Shown here piece by piece: positions 16,619-23,421 of a stretch of 36,191 bases of DNA; positions within the stretch are counted from its first letter, which is position 1; each line of letters starts with the position of its first letter. The position numbers and the translations under genes were made by a program. The stretch spans positions 1 to 36,191 of the forward strand of contig CANRGP010000016.1 in NCBI GenBank assembly GCA_947630085.1, read 5' to 3'. This DNA is from an uncultured Lachnospiraceae bacterium. GTDB taxonomy: Bacteria > Bacillota > Clostridia > Lachnospirales > Lachnospiraceae. The notes under the pieces are model-generated. The model worked only from the letters and a program-made list of their open reading frames with translations, was not told where the DNA came from and did no database searches.

Positions 16619-16675
16619 ATAACCTCCTTCGGATCTTTGCAATGCGGCGGTATTTCCCGCACATGGAATGCTTTG

Positions 16676-16704
16676 ATCATATCATGCACGGACATGATTG
16701 TCAA
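16676..16704 (-). promoter_or_regulatory. Sigma-A promoter of birA-bioY
   Basis: On the minus strand, a perfect TTGACA (complement of 16699-16704) and TATGAT (complement of 16676-16681) have a 17-base spacer. The -35 lies inside one half-site of the BirA operator. Confidence 0.85.
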
Positions 16705-16731
16705 CTGCAATTTAAAATTATAGTTTACAAT
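16697..16731. promoter_or_regulatory. BirA operator
   Basis: The inverted repeat ATTGTCAACT (16697-16706), a 15-base AT-rich spacer, and AGTTTACAAT (16722-16731) fit the Firmicute BirA site (TTGTTAAC-N15-GTTAACAA type), with a single mismatch between the arms. The left arm contains the birA -35 hexamer, so binding would block RNA polymerase directly. It lies about 80 bases upstream of birA. Confidence 0.88.
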
Positions 16732-16836
16732 AGAGAGGAAAGATCACTCTGTAAAAAAGGGACGAGGTGTGTTAAGATAAAAGAAGAGAGGCCGGTGCGT
16801 ATCCCGGCCGACGAATAACAGGAGGGAGAGGGACAG

Positions 16837-18342
16837 ATGAATATTCTGGTTCTCAACGGAAGCCCCAAGGGGCAGTACAGCGTGACGCTGCAGACATCGC
16901 TTTATCTGGAGATCAAAAGGCCGAAGCATCATTTCCGTGTCCTTGATGTAGGACAGCGGATACGGACGTTTGAAAGAGATTTTACGGAGGCGCGGGAGGC
17001 CATAGAGTGGGCGGATCTTGTGATCTTCTCGTATCCCGTATATACTTTTCTGGCTCCCAGCCAGCTTCACAGGTTCATTGAACTGATGAAGGAAAACCGG
17101 GTGGAGGCCGCGGGAAAGTTCGCCACTCAGATCACCACGTCGAAGCATTTTTATGATGTGACGGCACACCGCTATATCGAAGACAACTGCCGGGACATGG
17201 GATTTCGGTTTATCCAGGGGCTTTCCGCGGACATGGACGACCTGACGACCCAAAAGGGACGCCGGGAGGCCAGGGCATTTTTTGATTATACGGTCTGGCA
17301 GATGAAGACGGAGACGGGCGTCCCGATCCGTTCTGCGGAAGAGGCAGGAAAAGAGCCGGACAAAGAGACAAGAAATGAAACGGCCGGCGAGACAAGAAAC
17401 GAAGCGGGCGGTGATACGAGAAACGAGACAGGCAGTGATACGAGAAACGAGACAGCCGGTGATGCGGGAAACGAGATGAGCAGCGGGGAGGAGGCCGGCC
17501 CGGAGGACGTGGTGATCGTCGCGGACCTGGGCCCGGAGGACGTCCGGCTTTCCCGGATGATCCGGAGTTTTCGGGAAGCCCTGCCGTTCAGGAGCCGGGT
17601 GGTCAACATACGCGAATATCCGTTTAAGGGGGGATGCCTTGGATGCTTCCGCTGCGCCGTTACGGGACAATGCGTTTATACGGACGGATTCGACCGGTTC
17701 CTGAGAGAGAACATCCAATCGGCCCGGGCCACGGTATACGCCTTTACCGTCAGGGACCATTCCATGGGGGCCAGGTTCAAAATGTATGACGACCGCCAGT
17801 TCTGCAACGGGCACCGGACGGTGACCATGGGCAAACCGGTAGGCTACCTGATAAGCGGTGATTACAGCCGGGAGACGAACCTGAAGATGGTTGTGGAGGC
17901 CAGGGCGCAGGTGGGGGGCAATTTCCTGGCGGGAGTGGCTACCGATGAGACGGACCCGGAGCAGGCAGCCGCCGGACTGGCCGGAAGGCTTGCCTATGTG
18001 ATCCGCCGGAGGGTGACGCAGCCGCAGAACTTCTATGGAGTAGGAGGTATGAAGATCTTCCGCGACCTGATCTATGTCATGCGCGGCATGATGAAAGCGG
18101 ACCATGAATTTTATAAATCCCACGGACAGTATGATTTTCCGCAGAAGCAGAAGGGCCGGATCGCGATGATGTATCTGGTAGGAGGGCTCCTCTCCTCGCC
18201 CAAGGTGCTGGCGAAGATGGGAAATCGGATGAACGAGGGAATGCTGATGCCGTACCGGCAGGTGCTTAAAAGAGCCGCGGCGGGAAGATCCGGTGGCCGC
18301 AAAACAGTAAAAAGTCAAGAGAAAAGTACAGATGCTGTTTGA
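16837..18342 (+). CDS. Fused double flavodoxin-like NAD(P)H-dependent oxidoreductase with repeat linker
   Basis: The 501-residue product carries two flavodoxin-like reductase domains. Domain 1 (about 1-165) starts MNILVLNGSPKGQ, an FMN-phosphate loop, and has FSYPVYTFLAPSQLHRFIEL. A hydrophilic linker (about 166-220) contains an eight-residue unit of the form DTRNETAG repeated five times (24-nt repeat at 17365-17484). Domain 2 (about 222-390) includes the cysteine cluster C267, C270, C273, C279 (GGCLGCFRCAVTGQC), as in iron-sulfur flavoproteins and related FMN reductases. A C-terminal extension (about 390-501) is basic. Domain 2 lacks a clear GSP loop at its start, so it may be degenerate for FMN or bind cofactor differently. 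GGAGGGAG precedes the ATG. Substrate is unknown. Confidence 0.8.
   Translation: MNILVLNGSPKGQYSVTLQTSLYLEIKRPKHHFRVLDVGQRIRTFERDFTEAREAIEWADLVIFSYPVYTFLAPSQLHRFIELMKENRVEAAGKFATQITTSKHFYDVTAHRYIEDNCRDMGFRFIQGLSADMDDLTTQKGRREARAFFDYTVWQMKTETGVPIRSAEEAGKEPDKETRNETAGETRNEAGGDTRNETGSDTRNETAGDAGNEMSSGEEAGPEDVVIVADLGPEDVRLSRMIRSFREALPFRSRVVNIREYPFKGGCLGCFRCAVTGQCVYTDGFDRFLRENIQSARATVYAFTVRDHSMGARFKMYDDRQFCNGHRTVTMGKPVGYLISGDYSRETNLKMVVEARAQVGGNFLAGVATDETDPEQAAAGLAGRLAYVIRRRVTQPQNFYGVGGMKIFRDLIYVMRGMMKADHEFYKSHGQYDFPQKQKGRIAMMYLVGGLLSSPKVLAKMGNRMNEGMLMPYRQVLKRAAAGRSGGRKTVKSQEKSTDAV
17365..17484 (+). repeat. 24-nt in-frame tandem repeat (5 units)
   Basis: Units start at 17365, 17389, 17413, 17437 and 17461. 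Each encodes an eight-residue unit beginning ETRNE or DTRNE; the last is the most diverged. The repeat lies in the linker between two flavodoxin-like domains, so copy-number change would keep the reading frame and only alter linker length. Confidence 0.9.
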
Positions 18343-18398
18343 ACGGCTTGCGGCAGACACGGCAACATTCGATAAAAATTCCATATAGGAAGTGATAA

Positions 18399-18446
18399 AT
18401 CGACGCGTATTTGAGAATTTTTCTCAGATAAGCGTTGATTTTTTTT
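18399..18446 (+). terminator. Strong terminator upstream of rloA
   Basis: A nearly continuous 19-bp stem pairs 18399-18417 with 18421-18439 around a three-base loop, interrupted by one mismatch and containing a few G-T pairs. A run of eight T (18439-18446) follows. It ends transcription from the oxidoreductase gene. Its 3' arm contains the -35 box of the rloA promoter. Confidence 0.85.
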
Positions 18447-18463
18447 GAAAAAGTGAGTATAAT
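18435..18463 (+). promoter_or_regulatory. Sigma-A promoter of rloA-rloB
   Basis: TTGATT at 18435-18440 and a perfect TATAAT at 18458-18463 have a 17-base spacer. The -35 sits in the 3' arm and T-run of the preceding terminator hairpin. AGGAGGG and the ATG at 18484 follow at once, giving a very short leader. Confidence 0.75.
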
Positions 18464-18483
18464 AAGAGAAGGAGGGACAGACT

Positions 18484-19749
18484 ATGCTCATTCAATTTCG
18501 ATTTAAGAATTTCAAGTCATTTAAGGATGATACCATTCTTGATCTTTCCGCGACCAAAATTACGGAATATTCTGACCGGGTGGTTCAGGCCGGTGCAGAA
18601 AAGATTTTGCCGGCGGCGGCAATATATGGCGCCAATGCAAGCGGAAAGTCCAATGTAATTGAAGCGTTTCGCTATATGACCACATACGTAATGGAGTCTT
18701 TTGCTTATGGCGGAGAAGCCGGTGACAAAAAATCAAAGACGAAAAAACCCAGGCTCACGCCGTTTTTATTTGATGCCACAAGCAGGGATTCAGAGTCGTC
18801 TTTTGAAGTCTATTTTATAACTTCTGAGGAAAATGGCTGTAAATCATATAATTATGGTTTTGCGCTGAATCAAAACGGAGTTGTTGAGGAGTGGCTTAAT
18901 TCTAAGGCCAAAACGGCGAGAGAATTTAAATCCATATTTTATCGAAATGGCAATGAACTCGATCTGTCAGGCCTGCCGGAAAAAATGCAGGATATTATAA
19001 AAGTATCCCTTTATGACGAGGCGCTCATTGTTTCACTCGGCGCAAAGCAGCGTATCTCCAAACTCAAAATGATCAGAGACTGGTTTTACAATGTTAATTT
19101 TGCGAATTTCGGGAATCCGTTTGAAAATGCATTTCTTTCATCATTGATTCCGGAAGGATTTGCGGACGACAAAACGGTCCAACAGAAAGTAGTTGACTAT
19201 TTTTCTGCATTTGATCCGTCAATTATTGGATTTCATGCTGAAGTTATCAAAAGCGACGACGAAGATGCAGAGCATATAAAAATAGATGCAGTCCACCATA
19301 TGGCCGGATCAGATGAAACAGTATCCATTCCTTTGCAGGAGGAATCTGACGGTACTCTGAAAATGTTTGCCTTATATCCGGCTTTGCAGGATACATTAAA
19401 TACAGGAAGTGTTCTTTTTGTTGACGAGCTGAGCGCAAGGCTGCATCCGCTGCTTGTACGTGGATTTTTGATCCTGTTTTTGAATCCGGAAACCAATCCA
19501 AACCACGCGCAGCTCGTATTTACCACGCATGATTCATGGCAGCTGTCCAACAATCTGCTGCGCAGAGATGAAATATGGTTTACGGAGAAAGCTCCGTCCG
19601 GAGTGTCAACGCTTTATTCCCTTGCTGATTTTATCGATGGCGATGGCTCAAAAATACGAAAGGACGAGAGCTACGAGAAAAATTATCTTCTTGGCAAATA
19701 CGGAGCAATTCCGGTTCTTAAATGTTTTGATATGTTTAAGGAGGAGTAA
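18484..19749 (+). CDS. RloA/AbiLi-type AAA ATPase, presumed phage defence
   Basis: An ABC/SMC-like ATPase of the AAA_15/AAA_21 group, paired with a TOPRIM partner as in RloAB and AbiL abortive-infection modules. The 421-residue product begins with the family's typical MLIQFRFKNFKSFKDD strand. Walker A is GANASGKS (49-56), the ABC-like signature ESDGT is at 287-291, Walker B with catalytic acid is VLFVDE (310-315), followed by H321 and the H-loop FTTHD (346-350). The middle (about 80-270) would be the coiled or insertion region. AGGAGGG precedes the ATG. Base composition is visibly more AT-rich than neighbouring genes, suggesting horizontal acquisition. It overlaps neither neighbour and is separated from rloB by two bases. 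Confidence 0.88.
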   Translation: MLIQFRFKNFKSFKDDTILDLSATKITEYSDRVVQAGAEKILPAAAIYGANASGKSNVIEAFRYMTTYVMESFAYGGEAGDKKSKTKKPRLTPFLFDATSRDSESSFEVYFITSEENGCKSYNYGFALNQNGVVEEWLNSKAKTAREFKSIFYRNGNELDLSGLPEKMQDIIKVSLYDEALIVSLGAKQRISKLKMIRDWFYNVNFANFGNPFENAFLSSLIPEGFADDKTVQQKVVDYFSAFDPSIIGFHAEVIKSDDEDAEHIKIDAVHHMAGSDETVSIPLQEESDGTLKMFALYPALQDTLNTGSVLFVDELSARLHPLLVRGFLILFLNPETNPNHAQLVFTTHDSWQLSNNLLRRDEIWFTEKAPSGVSTLYSLADFIDGDGSKIRKDESYEKNYLLGKYGAIPVLKCFDMFKEE

Positions 19750-19751
19750 GT

Positions 19752-20426
19752 ATGGCGAGACCAGACAGGACAGGAAAAAGAAAATCCAGAGAAACATTCA
19801 AAACAAGAATCCCGGATCTTGGCTGCTACTTCATTGTAACCGACGCCAAAGAAACCGAAGAAAAGTACCTTTATGGTCTCCGGGATTCTCTTCCCAAAGA
19901 ACTGCAAGGGCGTATTGTTATTAAGGTATCCAAAGCAAAAACGCAGAAACTGGTTAAAACCTGTAAAGAGCAGGCGGCTCTTGAGCCGCAATATGGACAG
20001 CCCTGGATTGTTTTTGACAGGGATAGGGTCACGGATTTTGATGACATCATCAAAACCGCGCAGAAAGAGGGAGTCAGCGTCGGCTGGTCTAACCCCTGCA
20101 TTGAAATCTGGTTTGACGCATATTTCGGAAAGATGCATTCCTATAGTGACTCCGTGGTATGCTGCAGGAGATTTGCGGAAACCTTTGAACAGCGGACTGG
20201 TCAGGAATATCATAAGGATAATGCGCAGATCTATGCAATCCTTAATCGATTCGGAAACGAAGACCGGGCAATCCAAATTGCAGATAAAAGGTTACAAGGG
20301 TACTTGCAAGGCGGCGTGGAGAAGCCTTCGGAAATGTGTCCCGGCACTACCGTGCATAAATTACTTGGCGAGATCCGCCGCAAAACGATGCTGAAAGCTG
20401 CGGGAAAAACGGAAAATAATAGTTAA
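19752..20426 (+). CDS. RloB/AbiLii-type TOPRIM protein, presumed defence effector
   Basis: The 224-residue product is the normal length for RloB, the partner encoded with RloA-type ATPases; the TOPRIM-like fold suggests a nuclease, but no activity is proven by sequence. A basic N-terminus (MARPDRTGKRKSRE) leads to CYFIVTDAKETEEKY (25-39), which aligns with the family's IVxEGxxTExxY motif but has Asp-Ala where Glu-Gly is usual. WIVFDRD (85-91) and SNPCIEIWFDAYF (113-125) correspond to the conserved D-x-D and SNPxFE blocks. GGAGGAG overlaps the end of rloA, so the two are co-expressed. It is AT-rich like rloA. No other defence gene is adjacent. Confidence 0.85.
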   Translation: MARPDRTGKRKSRETFKTRIPDLGCYFIVTDAKETEEKYLYGLRDSLPKELQGRIVIKVSKAKTQKLVKTCKEQAALEPQYGQPWIVFDRDRVTDFDDIIKTAQKEGVSVGWSNPCIEIWFDAYFGKMHSYSDSVVCCRRFAETFEQRTGQEYHKDNAQIYAILNRFGNEDRAIQIADKRLQGYLQGGVEKPSEMCPGTTVHKLLGEIRRKTMLKAAGKTENNS

Positions 20427-20537
20427 TTTATCTCATGCCCTCTGTTTATCATCAACCAAATCCTGACTGACAGATTCCATAATTAAAATAGCTGCAATTT
20501 GTGCCTTGTGGCTGATCAGCCAAAGAAACAGACACCT

Positions 20538-21125
20538 TCAGCGGATGCTTCGGTTATATCTTGAACAGGAGAACGCTTCCGTAAATCTCCGGTATAGCCT
20601 CTGCACCATGACCGTGGTGGCAATGATGAAAAAGACTTCCATCGCGCTGCTCACGATGCCGGCCAGAAACAGAAGAAGCGCGCAGATACATAATACCGCG
20701 GGAAAGAGGAAGCGGTAAGGACGCAGCAGCCATCTGGCGTCGCCGGACAGCGCCGAGAGCCGCCAGATCAGGCAGAACAGGCACGCGATGAGAAGCGCGG
20801 ACGAGACCGACGCAAACAGGACGTGGAGGAGCGAGGGCAGCGGCACCTGTGCCGGAAGGTAAGGCGTGATGATGGAGAGAAGCAAAAACAGAAGGGAGAG
20901 ACGCAGGATGCGGCTCTCTTTTTTGTGCCTGGGAAGATGCCCGAGGAGGCGGCCCAGCACAATGCGGTAGTACAGACCGATCAGAATGCCAAGACCCAGG
21001 AAGGCGATCTGCCTGCCGGGGATATTGCCGATGACGGAAATGTTGGATGATATCCAGTCGCTTCCGCCGACAAAGAGCAGCGTATATATGGGAATGAGGA
21101 TGTAGGCGGTGATTGCCAGAAGCAT
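20538..21125 (-). CDS. Six-helix membrane protein, unknown (DUF998-like)
   Basis: The 195-residue product is mostly hydrophobic, with about six helices. The first loop GSDWISSNISVIGN followed by a helix recalls DUF998-type proteins (SDxxSxxIS-x-xG). Function is unknown. AGGG lies upstream of the ATG at the right distance. The gene ends about 110 bases from the end of rloB, in an AT-rich gap. The C-terminal tail (about 179-195) is basic and unstructured. It could have been altered by arrival of the rlo segment, but length alone does not show truncation. Confidence 0.7.
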   Translation of the reverse strand: MLLAITAYILIPIYTLLFVGGSDWISSNISVIGNIPGRQIAFLGLGILIGLYYRIVLGRLLGHLPRHKKESRILRLSLLFLLLSIITPYLPAQVPLPSLLHVLFASVSSALLIACLFCLIWRLSALSGDARWLLRPYRFLFPAVLCICALLLFLAGIVSSAMEVFFIIATTVMVQRLYRRFTEAFSCSRYNRSIR

Positions 21126-21293
21126 GGTTCCCTCCGTTTTCGGATTTGTTTTTCGGGCCGGATGTCCGGTAGATCCGACGGAATTAGTATTTCCGGAGCG
21201 CGTCGGGATATGAGCGGCGCGCGCGTGCGAAAGCGCCGTAAAATGCGGAAGAAAACGCCTGTGGAATTCTTTTTAAAATGTGGAAGAAAATGG

Positions 21294-21321
21294 TTGCAGG
21301 ATTTTCTTTTTATGCTATAAT
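21294..21321 (+). promoter_or_regulatory. Sigma-A promoter of the MATE gene
   Basis: TTGCAG at 21294-21299 and a perfect TATAAT at 21316-21321 have a 16-base spacer; ATGC before the -10 gives an extended -10 (TGn) feature. Confidence 0.7.
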
Positions 21322-21381
21322 CGTTTGAAGCGCCCTCATGTAAAAACCGTATGGGGGCGGATCTTGAAAGGAAGTATGAAA

Positions 21382-22767
21382 ATGAGCACGCAGAAAAAGG
21401 CGGCGAAGACATATGAGATCGATATGTGCAGCGGGCCGCTGTTTTCCAAAATCATTCTGTTTTCCATTCCCCTGATGCTCTCCGGTATTCTCCAGCTTTT
21501 GTTCAATGCCGCCGATATTGTGGTGGTCGGACGCTGCGCGGGAAGCGAATCGCTGGCGGCGGTGGGATCCACCTCCGCGCTGATCAATCTTTTAATCAAC
21601 CTGTTCATGGGGCTTTCCGTCGGGACGAATGTGCTTGTGGCCCGCTACTTCGGGGCCCGGCAGGAGGGAGAGCTGTCGGACACGGTTCACACCTCCATGG
21701 TTGTGGCCGCCGTCAGCGGCGTGATCCTGATCGCCGTGGGATTCCTGGTATCGGAACCGATTTTGACCATGATGGGGACGCCCGAGAACGTGCTTCCCCT
21801 TTCGGTTATCTATATGAAGATCTATTTCGTCGGTATGCCGGCGACCCTGATCTACAATTTCGGGAGCGCCGTGCTTCGCGGAGTGGGAGATACGCGGCGG
21901 CCGCTGTACTATCTGTTCATTGCCGGAGTCGTCAACATTATCCTCAATCTGTTTTTCGTGATCGTATGCTCCATGGGTGTGGCGGGAGTCGCTCTGGCCA
22001 CCGTGATCTCCCAGTGCATTTCCGCGTTTCTGGTGGTCCTCTGCCTGCTGCGCACGGATTCGATGTACCGCCTCGAACTGCGAAAGCTGCGGATTGAAAA
22101 GCACAAGCTGTTCGGGATCATCCGCATCGGTTTTCCGGCGGGGCTGCAGGGCGCTGTATTTTCCGTATCCAATGTTCTGATCCAGTCGTCCGTGAACTCG
22201 TTCGGTTCCGTGGCAATGGCCGGCAATACGGCCGCCTCCAATATCGAGGGCTTTATTTACACGGCTATGAATGCCCTCTACCAGACGGCGCTCAGCTTCG
22301 TGAGCCAGAATTACGGGGTGGGCAACGATAAGCGCATCGCCAGGATCATGTGGTACTGCGAGGGGCTGGTGCTGGTTATCGGGGCCGCTCTGGGCGCGGG
22401 GGCTCTTTTGGCAGGACGGCAGCTCCTGAGCATATATAATTCGGAGCCTGAAGTGATCCAGTACGGAATGAACCGAATGTGGGTCATCTGCACGACATAT
22501 TATCTCTGCGGGATGATGGATGTGATGGTAGGAGGACTGCGCGGCGTAGGATTTTCCGTGCCGCCCATGATCGTATCCATTACCGGCGCCTGCGGGTTCC
22601 GCATTTTCTGGATCTATACCGTTTTTGCCATGAACCGCTCGCTCCGCACCCTGTATATTTCCTATCCGGTTTCCTGGGCGCTGACGGGAGGGGTACATCT
22701 GATCTGCTATCTCCTCATCCGGAACAGGCAGAAGCGCAGAAAAGCCTGGGCCGCGGCGATACAGTAA
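21382..22767 (+). CDS. MATE family efflux transporter
   Basis: Multidrug and toxin extrusion family: a 12-helix exporter driven by Na+ or H+. The 461-residue product has the internal two-fold repeat of the family and typical segments: IPLMLSGILQLLFNAADIVVVGR near the start, GSTSALINLLINLFMGLSVGTNVLVARYFGA, and LRGVGDTRRPLYYL between the halves. AAAGGA at 21367-21372 is nine bases from the ATG at 21382 and three from another ATG at 21376, so the former is preferred. The frame is open back to 21280 but that part lies over the promoter. Substrate cannot be predicted. Confidence 0.92.
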   Translation: MSTQKKAAKTYEIDMCSGPLFSKIILFSIPLMLSGILQLLFNAADIVVVGRCAGSESLAAVGSTSALINLLINLFMGLSVGTNVLVARYFGARQEGELSDTVHTSMVVAAVSGVILIAVGFLVSEPILTMMGTPENVLPLSVIYMKIYFVGMPATLIYNFGSAVLRGVGDTRRPLYYLFIAGVVNIILNLFFVIVCSMGVAGVALATVISQCISAFLVVLCLLRTDSMYRLELRKLRIEKHKLFGIIRIGFPAGLQGAVFSVSNVLIQSSVNSFGSVAMAGNTAASNIEGFIYTAMNALYQTALSFVSQNYGVGNDKRIARIMWYCEGLVLVIGAALGAGALLAGRQLLSIYNSEPEVIQYGMNRMWVICTTYYLCGMMDVMVGGLRGVGFSVPPMIVSITGACGFRIFWIYTVFAMNRSLRTLYISYPVSWALTGGVHLICYLLIRNRQKRRKAWAAAIQ

Positions 22768-22784
22768 AGCGGCGCAGAAAAGCC

Positions 22785-22814
22785 TTGACAAGCTCCCCGC
22801 TTGTGGTTTATGAT
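22785..22814 (+). promoter_or_regulatory. Sigma-A promoter of the valS T-box leader
   Basis: A perfect TTGACA at 22785-22790 and TATGAT at 22809-22814 have an 18-base spacer. The T-box leader begins just downstream. Confidence 0.75.
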
Positions 22815-22820
22815 GTGTGT

Positions 22821-23139
22821 TGATAAAGGCAGAGATGAAGAGGAGTACATCCGTAACCCTGACAGAGAGGACAGCTCATCGGGTGGAAAGCGGTCCGGGA
22901 AAGTGCGGATGGAAGGTCGCTTCGGAGCCGGGACGGGGAACCGCGCGGAAGGATGCCATATGCGCCGCAGGGCCGTATTTGACGGCCGCGGGGAGAGGAA
23001 GCCGCGTACAGTAACCGTTTTCGTGTGGCCTGCGTTAGAGGGCCGTGAGAGATGCGGGACGCCGGTCGTGTCCCGTGAACAAAGGTGGTACCGCGATGAT
23101 TCGCCCTTTGCATGAGAAGTCATGCAGGGGCCTTTTTTT
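22821..23139 (+). ncRNA. T-box leader, valine specific, upstream of valS
   Basis: This stretch of over 300 bases without a gene is a T-box riboswitch. The canonical T-box AAAGGTGGTACCGCG is at 23081-23095, and a terminator with seven T is at 23103-23139. Stem I shows AGATGAAGAGGAGTACATCC on its 5' side, the AG-bulge AGAGAGG, a GGGTGGAAAG distal motif and the 3' side GGATGGAAGGTC. In that fold the specifier is GTC at 22916-22918, a valine codon read by tRNA-Val(GAC). Uncharged tRNA-Val would pair at the specifier and T-box bulge, stabilise the antiterminator, and allow transcription of the small gene and valS. Confidence 0.95.
23103..23139 (+). terminator. T-box leader terminator
   Basis: The stem 23105-23115 with 23120-23130 has a GAAG loop and a T-run at 23133-23139. 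It competes with the antiterminator formed by the T-box at 23081-23095. Confidence 0.9.
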
Positions 23140-23183
23140 GTGGAGGCGGACGATCGCGGCGCGGAGCAAAGGGAGGTGATCCG

Positions 23184-23387
23184 GTGCAGGCAGGCGTGAG
23201 AAAAAAGAGAACGGAGACGAGCTGCGACAGCTGCGCCAATCTGGTTTATGACGAGGATTGCGAGGAGTATGTGTGCGATGTCGATATGGATGAGGACGAT
23301 TACGGACGTCTGCTGACGGACCGGTCATTCCAGTGCCCGTATTATCGCTGCGGAGACGAGTACGCGGTGGTAAGACACCAGATGTAA
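23184..23387 (+). CDS. Small Cys-rich acidic protein (DUF6472-like), unknown
   Basis: The 67-residue product has CDSC near the N-terminus, a highly acidic core (VDMDEDDYGR), then QCPYYRCGDEY, giving five cysteines in a pattern that could bind a metal. It resembles a short conserved Lachnospiraceae family that I recall as DUF6472; function is unknown. The GTG start at 23184 is supported by AAAGGGAGGTGA just upstream; the frame continues to 23112, but that part overlaps the T-box terminator. It lies between the T-box terminator and valS with only 34 bases to valS, so it is expressed under valine-tRNA control. Confidence 0.75.
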   Translation: MQAGVRKKRTETSCDSCANLVYDEDCEEYVCDVDMDEDDYGRLLTDRSFQCPYYRCGDEYAVVRHQM

Positions 23388-23421
23388 GGGACATAATACA
23401 AGAAAAAGGAGACTTGATTCA

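Noticed and set aside
17365-17484. CRISPR-like direct repeats
   Set aside because: Units are contiguous, with no unique spacers, and are in frame inside a gene; the same applies to the 18-nt repeat at 26851-26938.
16744-18384. 546-residue open frame on the minus strand opposite the double flavodoxin gene
   Set aside because: Shadow of a well-supported gene. Its repeated low-complexity section is only the complement of the 24-nt repeat.
18484-20426. PARIS (AriA-AriB) or Gabija/OLD identity for the defence pair
   Set aside because: The second protein has the RloB-type blocks (FDRD and SNPxIE) and length rather than DUF4435 or UvrD features, so RloAB/AbiL is the better fit.
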